Shown piece after piece: positions 56,288 through 64,000 of a stretch of DNA of 64,000 bases. The DNA lies in the NCBI RefSeq assembly GCF_002441715.1, contig NZ_JXJX01000004.1:62001-126000 (forward strand), read 5' to 3'. Positions within the stretch are counted from its first letter, which is position 1. The number at the start of each line of letters is the position of its first letter. The translations under genes were made by a program, and so were the position numbers. The stretch is from Pseudolactococcus plantarum. GTDB taxonomy: Bacteria > Bacillota > Bacilli > Lactobacillales > Streptococcaceae. The notes beneath the pieces are model-generated. The model was not told the origin of the DNA. It did not search any database and worked only from the letters and a program-made list of their open reading frames with translations.

Positions 56288-57307
56288 TTAGTTGAAATAG
56301 TTGGCTTTTATTGCTTGGCTTTTAGCTTTAAACACCTCATTATGCGTTGATACGCTTAACTGCTCTACAACTGTATCATCGAGATATACTGCAACCTGAG
56401 TAGCTGCTTTTGTTGCTTCTGACAAACACGCCGCTAAATTATAGTGTTTGCCTTCATACGCACCTAAACTTCCTACTACAAACAAGCCTGCTATATTGGT
56501 TGAGGTATCTGGATTATTTTGGATGAAGCTATGGCCATTTTGATCTAACATTGTGACATCAAAATTTTCAAACGTGATAGCTTTAGATTCATATTTGGTG
56601 CCAAGATGTACCAAAATTTCAGAAACTTCAAGTCTTGAACCATTTGATAAGGCAACCTCTGATATCACAGATTCTGTACTTTTAAACGCATCAATATCAG
56701 TATTCGTATAGATAATCACATTATCTAAAAAGACGGAAACATCACTAAAATGTGCTTTTTTGGTCACTAAAATAACCGTTTTTGCTATTTTTTGTAACAA
56801 TATGGCATATTCAGTAAGACTTTCAGGATTACCATAAATTAGTACTGTTTTGTTGACATACGCGTCAAACTTAATGAGTTCAGTTGCAATATAGTGCAAA
56901 TTATCAAAGCCATCATTTTCCTTAAGTTTGAGCTTTCTAGGATGAATGATACCAGAAGATGCGGCTAAAATTACTGTTTTTGCTAGATATATCGTATCAT
57001 CTTGCGTTGTGAGCACAAACTCTGAACTTGTTTTACTAATTTTTGTAACGCTCTGATTAAGTGTAATATCTGCAGGAAAGTGTTTCGCACCGGCCACGAG
57101 ATTATTTGCTATCTCACTCCCTAGTTTGCCTTGAGACCCTGCTACATCCCAAATTAATTGCTCTTGATACAAGGGTATCCGACCACCAAGTGTTGCTCTT
57201 GCTTCAAGTAACTTTATTTTTAACTTTCGTACCCCACAAGAGAAACTACTATATAAACCAGAAGGACCGCCGCCTACTATTACAACATCATACTTTTCAT
57301 CACGCAT
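56288..57307 (-). CDS. Ferredoxin/flavodoxin-NADP reductase-like flavoprotein
   Basis: FAD-dependent oxidoreductase of 339 aa. The N-terminal FAD motif is VVIVGGGPSGLYSSF, and a C-terminal FAD contact is GLFVVGSLGAYEGKHYNLAACLSEA. It has the thioredoxin reductase fold but lacks a CxxC pair, which places it with YumC-type ferredoxin-NADP reductases. It is last in an iron-complex ABC operon (38 nt after the binding protein), so a role in releasing iron from an imported siderophore by reduction is an attractive inference. ATG at 57307 has GAGGA upstream. Confidence 0.8.
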   Translation of the reverse strand: MRDEKYDVVIVGGGPSGLYSSFSCGVRKLKIKLLEARATLGGRIPLYQEQLIWDVAGSQGKLGSEIANNLVAGAKHFPADITLNQSVTKISKTSSEFVLTTQDDTIYLAKTVILAASSGIIHPRKLKLKENDGFDNLHYIATELIKFDAYVNKTVLIYGNPESLTEYAILLQKIAKTVILVTKKAHFSDVSVFLDNVIIYTNTDIDAFKSTESVISEVALSNGSRLEVSEILVHLGTKYESKAITFENFDVTMLDQNGHSFIQNNPDTSTNIAGLFVVGSLGAYEGKHYNLAACLSEATKAATQVAVYLDDTVVEQLSVSTHNEVFKAKSQAIKANYFN

Positions 57308-57345
57308 CGCTAATCCTCTTCTACACGCACTATCTATCAAATTTA

Positions 57346-58392
57346 TTATTTATCTTTAAGATCAGGGTAAACTTGTTTGGCAAATGCATCCATACCTGCT
57401 AAAGATTGATAACTGTAACCAAACAGATCATTATAATTTAAGATATAAACTTTCTTATTTTTAATGGCTTTTAGATTTGATACTTTATCACTCTTATAGA
57501 GTGCTTTAACCATTTTTTCAGCATTGTCTGTATTATCCCACTTAGAAATAATGATCATATCTGGATTAGATTCGATAATTTTTTCAATACTCACTGCTCC
57601 TGTTGGCACATCGTAGGCCTGTTTCAGTTTAAGCATATTAAACAAGCTCACAGCAAATGTCTCTCCTGTTATTGAGTATCCTGTGAGGTCATTGGGATCA
57701 TTTGAGATAAGATAGGCAAATGTTTGAGGTTTATCAACAGATTTTAATCGGTCTTTTAAGGCTGTTTCTTGCGTTTTTATCTTTGTTTTAAAGGCATCTG
57801 CCGCTTGTTTGACGTTAAAAATTTTACCAAGATTATCGATATCTCCATAAATAGAATCAAAAGTACCACCTGTAGTAGACGATTTCATGATATAGGTTGG
57901 GATTTGCATCTCGTTTAATGAATCGACTGTTCCCACGCCCCATTCTGATTTTTCAAATAAGCCACCTCGACCAAATACAAAATCAGGATTCACTGATAGC
58001 GCAGTTTCTTGTGTGATATATTTATCACCTAAATTTTTCAGGTGATTAAATTCTTTTTCAACGCTTGTATCTTTATCTCCAAATGTCGCCCCGACACCAG
58101 CAATTGACTTCTCTAGTCCTAGATGTAGCAATAATTCTGCCATAGGTCTGGTATTTACGACTACTTTTTTAGGTGCATGGGTAAACGTTTGTGTGCTTTC
58201 TGGCCATGTTGGATCACCTGTTGCGCCACTTGCTGCCACTTTTTTATAATTTTTAATTTTCAGTGGATAAACCGTTTTTGCTGATTGACTACTTGTCTCT
58301 TTAGTTTTGCTTGCTTGATGATTACCACAAGCTGCTAATGCAAAAACAGATACACTTAAAAGGACTGTAGCGATTATTTTTTTCTTTTTCAT
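57346..58392 (-). CDS. Iron-complex ABC transporter substrate-binding lipoprotein
   Basis: Lipoprotein of 348 aa with signal peptide and lipobox FALAACGNH. The mature part is a class III (BtuF/FhuD-like) binding protein: APKKVVVNTRPMAELLLHLGL, NPDFVFGRGGL, IGKIFNVKQAADAF-type helix and NPDMIIISKWD. Ligand may be a siderophore, haem or other iron chelate; cobalamin is less likely. It follows the ATPase after 64 nt. Confidence 0.88.
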   Translation of the reverse strand: MKKKKIIATVLLSVSVFALAACGNHQASKTKETSSQSAKTVYPLKIKNYKKVAASGATGDPTWPESTQTFTHAPKKVVVNTRPMAELLLHLGLEKSIAGVGATFGDKDTSVEKEFNHLKNLGDKYITQETALSVNPDFVFGRGGLFEKSEWGVGTVDSLNEMQIPTYIMKSSTTGGTFDSIYGDIDNLGKIFNVKQAADAFKTKIKTQETALKDRLKSVDKPQTFAYLISNDPNDLTGYSITGETFAVSLFNMLKLKQAYDVPTGAVSIEKIIESNPDMIIISKWDNTDNAEKMVKALYKSDKVSNLKAIKNKKVYILNYNDLFGYSYQSLAGMDAFAKQVYPDLKDK

Positions 58393-58456
58393 GTTTTCTC
58401 CTTATTAATACCATTTGTCACGTAACGATACGCTTTTTGAAATAGTTTTATTGTAA

Positions 58457-59218
58457 TTAAATCGAATAGTGAAATCCTAACTTTTTAGTAATCGGATTTT
58501 CATAAATTTGACAGTTGACTTGGAAGATCTCATTAATCAGTGACTCTGTTAGTACCTCCTCAGGTGTTCCCTGCGCCACTAACTCACCATCTTTTAACGC
58601 ATAGATATAATCACAATAAGATGCTGTCAACTCCAAATCATGTAGCGCAACAAACGTTGTAATATTTAACTGCTTGACCGCCGTCAAAATCTCTAGTTGA
58701 TAGCGAATATCTAGATGATTAGTTGGTTCATCTAGAATCATGATTTGTGGTTCTTGTGCAATCGTTCTGGCTAAAATCACACGTTGCTTTTCACCTCCTG
58801 ATAAGGACAAAAAGCTTCTATGTCTATAGTTCATTAAATTAGTACGAAGTAGTGCTTCTTGTACACGTTGATAATCATACAGATTATCAGATTCCATCAG
58901 TTTTTTATGGGGTGTTCTACCCAATAACACCACTTGTTCGACAGTTAAATCAAAGTTTAACTCATTAAACTGTCCAACGACACCTAGCTGTTTGGCAACA
59001 CGTCTATTTGAGGCTTTGACAACATCAAGATCATCTAAAAAAATCGTGCCTTTTATCGGTGAAATACTTTTATAAATACTTTTTAACAAAGTTGATTTCC
59101 CAGACCCATTTGCACCAATCAAACCAACAGTTTGCTTGTCAGGTACGTGTAAGGTTAAGTCTTTAACAATTGGCTTACGCGCGACTTCTATTGTAATATG
59201 TTCAACTGTTAATTCCAT
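58457..59218 (-). CDS. Iron-complex ABC transporter ATPase (FecE/FhuC-like)
   Basis: ATPase of 253 aa: Walker A GANGSGKSTLL, signature LSGGEKQRV, Walker B IMILDEPTNHLDIRYQ and switch His in ALHDLELT. The DEPTNHLD form is typical of the siderophore/B12 group. It starts 2 nt after the permease stop. Confidence 0.93.
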   Translation of the reverse strand: MELTVEHITIEVARKPIVKDLTLHVPDKQTVGLIGANGSGKSTLLKSIYKSISPIKGTIFLDDLDVVKASNRRVAKQLGVVGQFNELNFDLTVEQVVLLGRTPHKKLMESDNLYDYQRVQEALLRTNLMNYRHRSFLSLSGGEKQRVILARTIAQEPQIMILDEPTNHLDIRYQLEILTAVKQLNITTFVALHDLELTASYCDYIYALKDGELVAQGTPEEVLTESLINEIFQVNCQIYENPITKKLGFHYSI

Positions 59219-59220
59219 AG

Positions 59221-60288
59221 TTAACTCCCAAAGCTATAGCCTTTCTTCACAATTATATAGATGAATAAAGGTGCACCAATCATTGCGGTAATAATACCAA
59301 TCGGGAGTTCAACATCTCTTATCAAAACTCTAGAGACTAGATCTGCCCAAACCATAAACAAGGCACCACATACTGCTGTTAACGGTAATATCACTTTATG
59401 ATCACTACCAAATAACCCACGTACGATATGCGGAATAATTAAGCCTACAAACCCAATCATACCTGAGTTAGCAACGAGAAGACCTGTAACTAAAGCTGTC
59501 AAGGCCATATATAATTGTCTATATCTGCCTAGTGAAATGCCTAAAGTAATCGCTGCTTCATCGCCTAACAACATGACATTTAGGACGCGTGATTGTGTTA
59601 AGAAAAAAACAAAAACGACTAAAACAGGTAAAATCACTAAGGCTAATTTTGACCAGCTAGCTGATGCTAAACTCCCCATCAGCCAAAACTGCACATTTTT
59701 AATGCCCTCTGAATTCGCTGCTAGATAGACAACTAGATTAGATATAGCAATCAGGAAGCTGCTGACAACAGACCCTGATAACACAAGTTTAACACTAGTC
59801 ATACGCCCACCAATACTTGATAAGGTAAGAACAGCTATCGTCGCAATCATGGCACCCATAAAAGCACCTATCCCAAGGCCAAATTGAGATACTATTGAAC
59901 TGGATCCAAAACCAACTAATATGGCAAAAGTTGCCCCTAAGGAAGAGCCTGACGATACACCCAGAATATAAGGATCTGCAAGTGGATTTTGCACCACTGC
60001 CTGCATCACCGTGCCACATAATGCCAAGCCTAGACCGACAAAGATTGCGAGTAAAATTCTAGGCATTCTGATAAACCAAATGATATTGACAGAGGACATT
60101 GGTAATCCTTTGATATCACCGAACATACCATGGCTAATTTTGTGTATCAAAATTTGAATCACATCAAAAAATGAAATATTAGCTTGTCCGTTACTGACAG
60201 AGATGACCACTGACATGGCGATGATGAATAAAAAGAAAATAACCCATAACCCAATTGGGATTTTGCGTTGATACTTTAAAGCAAACAT
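59221..60288 (-). CDS. Iron-complex ABC transporter permease (FecCD family)
   Basis: Permease of 355 aa with about ten helices of the FecCD/BtuC type. Diagnostic: RMPRILLAIFVGLGLALCGTVMQAVVQNPLADPYILGVSSGSSLGA and GMIGFVGLIIPHIVRGLFG. As only one permease gene is present, it should act as a homodimer. First gene of the operon; a ribosome-binding site AAGGAG precedes the ATG. Confidence 0.94.
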   Translation of the reverse strand: MFALKYQRKIPIGLWVIFFLFIIAMSVVISVSNGQANISFFDVIQILIHKISHGMFGDIKGLPMSSVNIIWFIRMPRILLAIFVGLGLALCGTVMQAVVQNPLADPYILGVSSGSSLGATFAILVGFGSSSIVSQFGLGIGAFMGAMIATIAVLTLSSIGGRMTSVKLVLSGSVVSSFLIAISNLVVYLAANSEGIKNVQFWLMGSLASASWSKLALVILPVLVVFVFFLTQSRVLNVMLLGDEAAITLGISLGRYRQLYMALTALVTGLLVANSGMIGFVGLIIPHIVRGLFGSDHKVILPLTAVCGALFMVWADLVSRVLIRDVELPIGIITAMIGAPLFIYIIVKKGYSFGS

Positions 60289-60313
60289 TTATCTCCTTAA
60301 TAAAATTTTCATA

Positions 60314-60374
60314 ATGATGTCACTATTTAAGTATAACTGATTTTACCTTAAATGCAAATAGTGTTTTACATCAT
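60314..60374 (-). promoter_or_regulatory. Iron operon promoter inside a split inverted repeat
   Basis: TTGCAT (60352-60357), 16 bp, TATACT (60330-60335) on the minus strand. Arms ATGATGTCACTATTT at 60314-60328 and AAATAGTG-TTTT-ACATCAT at 60356-60374 are complementary apart from a 4-nt insertion and flank the promoter. The regulator is unknown; the site is not a Fur box. Confidence 0.65.
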
Positions 60375-60430
60375 CGCCTTATCTTATAGATTGATTGCCC
60401 ATGAACCTGATCGGATTAGACAACACAAAA

Positions 60431-60466
60431 ATACCCTGATAGTAAACTGAATGACTATCAGGGTAT
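60431..60466 (-). terminator. Terminator of smpB
   Basis: ATACCCTGATAGT/ACTATCAGGGTAT stem with a 10-nt loop and T run on the minus strand. Confidence 0.92.
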
Positions 60467-60484
60467 GTCTTGGTTTTGTTTTAT

Positions 60485-60955
60485 TTAACGATTAAACGCT
60501 TTGAGTTGCTTTGCAATATCACGATTTTGTTCTTTACGTTTGATTGTTTCTCGCTTGTCATAATTTTTCTTACCTTTAGCAAGTCCCATCAACACTTTTG
60601 CAAATCCATCTTTAATATAAACACGCAATGGCACAAAACTCATGCCAGATTGTGAAATTTCAGCGGCAATTTTATTGATCTGTTTCTTATGTAACAATAA
60701 TTTTCGACTACGTGTCGGATCAACATTCCAAATATTGCCCTCATCAAATGGTGAAATATGGACATTGCTTAGCCATACCTCTCCATTTCTCACGCGTGCA
60801 AATCCATCACGAATATTAATTCTTGCCCGTCTGATTGACTTAATCTCAGTCCCTGTCAAAACGATGCCTGCTTCAAAGGTTTCGATGATTTCATAATCAA
60901 AATGTGCTTTTTTATTTTGTGCCACAACATTATCTTTGTTGTTATTTTTTACCAT
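60485..60955 (-). CDS. smpB: SsrA-binding protein SmpB
   Basis: tmRNA partner that brings SsrA RNA to stalled ribosomes. The 156-aa protein has the oligonucleotide-binding barrel ([41 protein letters not shown]) and the basic C-terminal tail [27 protein letters not shown] lies 9 nt before the ATG. It is 95 nt downstream of rnr, as usual, since RNase R degrades the faulty mRNA after trans-translation. The ssrA gene itself is not in the window. Confidence 0.96.
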   Translation of the reverse strand: MVKNNNKDNVVAQNKKAHFDYEIIETFEAGIVLTGTEIKSIRRARINIRDGFARVRNGEVWLSNVHISPFDEGNIWNVDPTRSRKLLLHKKQINKIAAEISQSGMSFVPLRVYIKDGFAKVLMGLAKGKKNYDKRETIKRKEQNRDIAKQLKAFNR

Positions 60956-61050
60956 GTTTACACACTCCTCCTACTCGATAAATCTGACGCATTAACAAAG
61001 TATAGTAAGAGAGGTTTGTGATTACAGCTTACACATAAAGCTTAATACGT

Positions 61051-63351
61051 CTATGATTTCTTACTATTTGATTTTTTTCCATTTTTATAAAATGGTTTTT
61101 TATCTTTATTTTTTTTCCAATCAGGACGTTTATCTCTACTATCACGGCCATTCCGATCTGAACGTCTGCCTTTTTCAACAGCCTCTACAACATCTAACTC
61201 GCTGTTAACATGTTCAAAATCGATATCTCCCGTAATTTTATCCGACTTGATTAATTTTACTTTAATCACTTGTCCCATACGGAAAACTTTTCCTGTACGC
61301 TCACCTTTTAGCGTTAAATCACGCTCATTGAAGTTATAAAAATCATCGCCTAAAGTAGACATATGCACTAATCCTTCAATCGTGTTAGGTAAAGAGACAA
61401 AGAAGCCGAAACGTGTGATAGAAGAGATAGTCACCTCATATTCAGTGCCAACATAGCTTTCCATATATTCAGCTTTTTTCATCGCTTCAACAGCACGTTC
61501 AGCATCTATAGCCCGACGTTCTCTTGATGATGTTTGTTGTGCAATTTCAGGAATAATTTCCTCAAAATGATCGATAACCTCACTCGTTGGTTTACTTTCA
61601 GCGCGTATTAAGCGGTGAACGAGTAAATCAGGATAACGACGAATTGGCGAAGTGAAATGCGTGTAATACTCTGCTGCTAATCCGAAGTGACCTAAGTTGT
61701 CCTCATCATAACGTGCTTGTTGCATCGAGCGTAAAAGCATCGTCGCAAGCACAAGTTCACCTGGTTGACCTTTTATCTTCAGCATAAACTCTTGTAAATC
61801 TTTAGATGCCATTTTTTCTGGTGTACCTTGTAAGGCAATACCAAACACTGATGCAAAATCAATAAATCGTGTTAACTTATCTGATTTTGGATGCTCATGC
61901 ACACGATAGATGAACGGTAGTTCACGAGTTGCAAAACTTCTTGCCACAGTTTCGTTGGCGATCAACATAAATGATTCGATCATCATCTCTGCAATCCCAC
62001 GTTTTCGAACTAAGATATCTGTTGGTTTCCCTAGTTTATCAACGATGATTTTAGATTCTTGTGTTTCAAAATCGATCGCCCCACGACGTGAACGCATGGC
62101 AACTAAGATGTCATGCAATTTAGCCATCTGTTCAACTGATTCAGTGATGGCAGCATATTTTTCTAAAAACTCAGGTTTACCAGCTAACATTTTGTTGACA
62201 TCTGAGTAGGTCATACGTTCAGTAGTCTTAATGACTGACTGAGATATGTTATAATTCACGACCTGACCTGCTGCATTAATTTCCATTACACATGATTGTG
62301 TAAACCGATTCACGCGTGGATTTAATGAGCAGATACCGTTTGATAATCGTTCTGGTAACATAGGCACAACACGATCGGTAACGTAGGTAGACGTTCCACG
62401 ATTTAAGGCTTCACGGTCAAGTGCAGATCCTTCTGTTACATAATAGCTAACATCTGCGATGTGTACACCCAGTTCGATATTCCCATTAGCTAAAGCTTTC
62501 ACGTGTACCGCGTCATCCAAGTCTTTGGCATCAGCACCATCGATCGTGAAGGTAATCTCATCTCGATAATCCACACGATCAACAATATCTGATTCTAAAA
62601 TTTCTTCTGGTACAGCGTTTGCTTCAGCAATCACATCCTCAGGAAATTCAGATGGGATCCCCATCGATTCAAGAACCTCTAATACATCGATACCAGTATC
62701 AGTCGATTTCCCGATGATTTCAACGACGATACCTTGTAAAATATCTGGAAAATCACGATCAGGATAATGTGTGATATCTACACGGACAATGTCGCCTACC
62801 TCAGGATGTAAGCCTTTTTTAGAGATGTTTGTTCGAAATGGAATTTTCTTATTTTTATTTACAACATAGCCTAAAAGAGAGCCACTCTCTTGTTTCTCTT
62901 CTTCAGTAAACTCGTAAAATTCACCGACTAAGTTAGTTATCGCACGTGTTTTGATCGCAACAACTTTACCTTCTGCTTCATTTCCTTTAAGTGGATTTGC
63001 AGGTGAGGTAATTTTTACATCTACAATATCTTCGTTCATGGCAAATTTTGTATTACCACGTTTCACAAAAACATCTGGTTCATTATCACCAATTCTGACA
63101 AATCCAAACCCACGAGGGTTAGCTGAAAATGTCCCACTTAAGACTGCTGCTTCTGGTTGTGGCAACATGATATTACCGCCAGTTGTTACCTCTATAGCTT
63201 TTGTTGCTTCTAAATGTGCAATTGTCTTTAACAACTCTTTATAAGTAGTTGCATCATCAGCCAATCCTAAATTCGTTGCCAACATTTTTGGTGAAATTGA
63301 TTTTGAAGGCATTTCTGCCAAATAACTCATTACTTTTTTATTTAAATTCAT
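61051..63351 (-). CDS. rnr: Ribonuclease R
   Basis: Processive 3'-5' exoribonuclease able to degrade structured RNA, 766 aa. Order of domains: N-terminal winged helix (about 1-60), two cold-shock domains, the RNB catalytic domain with ITFTIDGADAKDLDDAVHV near 265-283 (catalytic Asp residues), S1 domain at about 630-710 and a Lys/Arg/Asn-rich tail. Forms a cluster with secG upstream and smpB downstream. The SD is weak (AGAAAG). Confidence 0.96.
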   Translation of the reverse strand: MNLNKKVMSYLAEMPSKSISPKMLATNLGLADDATTYKELLKTIAHLEATKAIEVTTGGNIMLPQPEAAVLSGTFSANPRGFGFVRIGDNEPDVFVKRGNTKFAMNEDIVDVKITSPANPLKGNEAEGKVVAIKTRAITNLVGEFYEFTEEEKQESGSLLGYVVNKNKKIPFRTNISKKGLHPEVGDIVRVDITHYPDRDFPDILQGIVVEIIGKSTDTGIDVLEVLESMGIPSEFPEDVIAEANAVPEEILESDIVDRVDYRDEITFTIDGADAKDLDDAVHVKALANGNIELGVHIADVSYYVTEGSALDREALNRGTSTYVTDRVVPMLPERLSNGICSLNPRVNRFTQSCVMEINAAGQVVNYNISQSVIKTTERMTYSDVNKMLAGKPEFLEKYAAITESVEQMAKLHDILVAMRSRRGAIDFETQESKIIVDKLGKPTDILVRKRGIAEMMIESFMLIANETVARSFATRELPFIYRVHEHPKSDKLTRFIDFASVFGIALQGTPEKMASKDLQEFMLKIKGQPGELVLATMLLRSMQQARYDEDNLGHFGLAAEYYTHFTSPIRRYPDLLVHRLIRAESKPTSEVIDHFEEIIPEIAQQTSSRERRAIDAERAVEAMKKAEYMESYVGTEYEVTISSITRFGFFVSLPNTIEGLVHMSTLGDDFYNFNERDLTLKGERTGKVFRMGQVIKVKLIKSDKITGDIDFEHVNSELDVVEAVEKGRRSDRNGRDSRDKRPDWKKNKDKKPFYKNGKKSNSKKS

Positions 63352-63422
63352 GTATGCTTTCTATTTTTTGATAATTTAGGTGTTGATACTTTTTATGTCG
63401 TTATCGTGTTGTCTTGTAACAT

Positions 63423-63455
63423 AAAAAACTGAGATAGAATATCCCAGCTTTTTTT
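63423..63455 (-). terminator. Terminator between secG and rnr
   Basis: AAAAAGCTGGGATA/TATCTCAGTTTTTT stem with TTC loop and T run on the minus strand. It suggests that rnr has a promoter of its own or depends on read-through. Confidence 0.75.
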
Positions 63456-63457
63456 AA

Positions 63458-63504
63458 GGGTCCCGGATATGCTCATAATGCTAAACATATTACAATCGAG
63501 ACCC
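63458..63504 (-). other. Structured element in the secG 3' region
   Basis: On the minus strand GGGTCTCG (63504-63497) pairs with CGGGACCC (63465-63458), with an inner ATATG/CATAT stem, directly before the terminator. It may be a 3'-UTR structure or a small RNA. No promoter of its own was established; function unknown. Confidence 0.4.
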
Positions 63505-63565
63505 CTAAACTCAGCTGATATCCCTATTTTTAATATGTCAACATAGTAGCTGACGGCATCCGATA

Positions 63566-63814
63566 TTATCTGGTTGATAATACAACAAGTGCAAATCCCA
63601 CAAGTAGCCAAAGGCCAATCATCACACCAGTGAAACGTTGCATCACTGCTTCAAATCCACGTGCTTTTCTACGTTCAAACAATTCATCTCCACCACCAGT
63701 GAAGGCACTCGCTGCACTATCTTGTTTAGAAGGTTGAATTAAGATGGCTACAATCAAGATCGCTGATAATATGAGCAAAACTGCGATTAAAATATCATAA
63801 AAAATTTTTGTCAT
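63566..63814 (-). CDS. secG: Protein translocase subunit SecG
   Basis: Small SecYEG channel subunit of 82 aa with two membrane helices (about 4-26 and 58-79) linked by the typical loop IQPSKQDSAASAFTGGGDELF. Follows the secG-rnr-smpB arrangement known in Lactococcus. An extended -10 lies upstream. Confidence 0.94.
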   Translation of the reverse strand: MTKIFYDILIAVLLILSAILIVAILIQPSKQDSAASAFTGGGDELFERRKARGFEAVMQRFTGVMIGLWLLVGFALVVLSTR

Positions 63815-63883
63815 GTTCCCGACTTTCTACAGTATCATTTAGCTGTCAATTAATGGTTGATTAAAAGCAACTATAGTGACTTA

Positions 63884-63892
63884 ATTATAACA
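63884..63892 (-). promoter_or_regulatory. secG promoter
   Basis: Extended -10 TGTTATAAT on the minus strand with a poor -35. Predicted leader about 63 nt. Confidence 0.6.
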
Positions 63893-63922
63893 TAAAAATA
63901 TAAAATTTACTAACAAAACAAA

Positions 63923-63947
63923 AAAAGAACGACTACGTTCTTTTCTA
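63923..63947 (-). terminator. Terminator upstream of secG
   Basis: AAAGAACG/CGTTCTTT stem with TAGT loop on the minus strand. Ends a gene entering from the right edge; its 3' end cannot be identified from 63948-64000, where I see no reliable frame. Confidence 0.8.
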
Positions 63948-64000
63948 TTTAGGCCACAAGCTTGACCTTATGATTTGCTAGCTATAGTATGAAGCCCCCA

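Noticed and set aside
63968-64000. A minus-strand frame of ten codons ending at a stop near 63968 that might be the 3' end of a gene entering from the right.
   Set aside because: Too short to identify, and the other two frames also close here; left unannotated.

Overview
The window looks like part of a low-GC lactic acid bacterium chromosome, most likely Lactococcus or a close relative in the Streptococcaceae. Pointers are two tandem pstS genes followed by pstC-pstA-pstB-pstB-phoU, a secG-rnr-smpB cluster, ccpA close to pepQ, PurBox-type purine regulation, and a Pip-family phage infection protein. Species cannot be fixed from the sequence alone. No rRNA, tRNA, transposase or prophage was seen.

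Layout. 1-13733: a type I-E CRISPR-Cas locus. At least 72 identical repeats at an exact 61-bp period run off the left edge. They are followed by cas2(fused to a DnaQ-like exonuclease)-cas1-cas6e-cas5e-cas7e-cse2-cse1-cas3, all on the minus strand. In front of cas3 is a 24-codon reading frame whose first 14 residues read like the start of Cas9, apparently the relic of a lost type II system that now forms the leader of the type I-E operon. 13859-17924: mutS2, cvpA and two small membrane proteins. 18064-24029: a sucrose/fructo-oligosaccharide ABC transporter, GH32 hydrolase and LacI repressor, in the order of the pneumococcal sus locus. 24086-27205: a PadR/DUF1700/DUF4097 envelope-stress-like operon and an MFS transporter. 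27314-31176: ccpA, gdhA and pepQ. 31416-35489: glnPQ, nagB, queA.

35570-44599: an HD-domain protein, an aromatic-acid exporter-like protein, purF, DUF1349, ispG, a DUF4230-like protein, a purine permease and a Cof-type phosphatase with a structured leader. 44627-49603: a Pip/YhgE protein with divergent TetR regulator, a second DnaQ-like exonuclease, yjdF behind its leader RNA, and a small membrane protein. 49690-56055: the pst-phoU phosphate uptake operon. 56288-60288: an iron-complex ABC transporter with a ferredoxin-NADP reductase-like partner. 60485-63814: smpB, rnr and secG.

How parts work together. Three global circuits can be read from sites: PurR (PurBoxes with matched -10 spacing before purF and the purine permease), CcpA (a cre over its own -35) and a Pho-type activator (TTTTTAC repeats at 11 and 22 bp before pstS). 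Local circuits include twin palindromes around the sus promoter, repeats around the padR promoter, a NagR-type operator before nagB and a split inverted repeat around the iron-operon promoter. Four genes (cvpA, queA, the exporter and the dnaQ-like gene) have an extended -10 element placed so that transcription would start at or beside the start codon, which suggests leaderless translation. The most interesting points are the Cas9-like relic before cas3, the strong first-base bias of the spacers, the lack of room for a conventional CRISPR leader, and the structured leader before the phosphatase gene.
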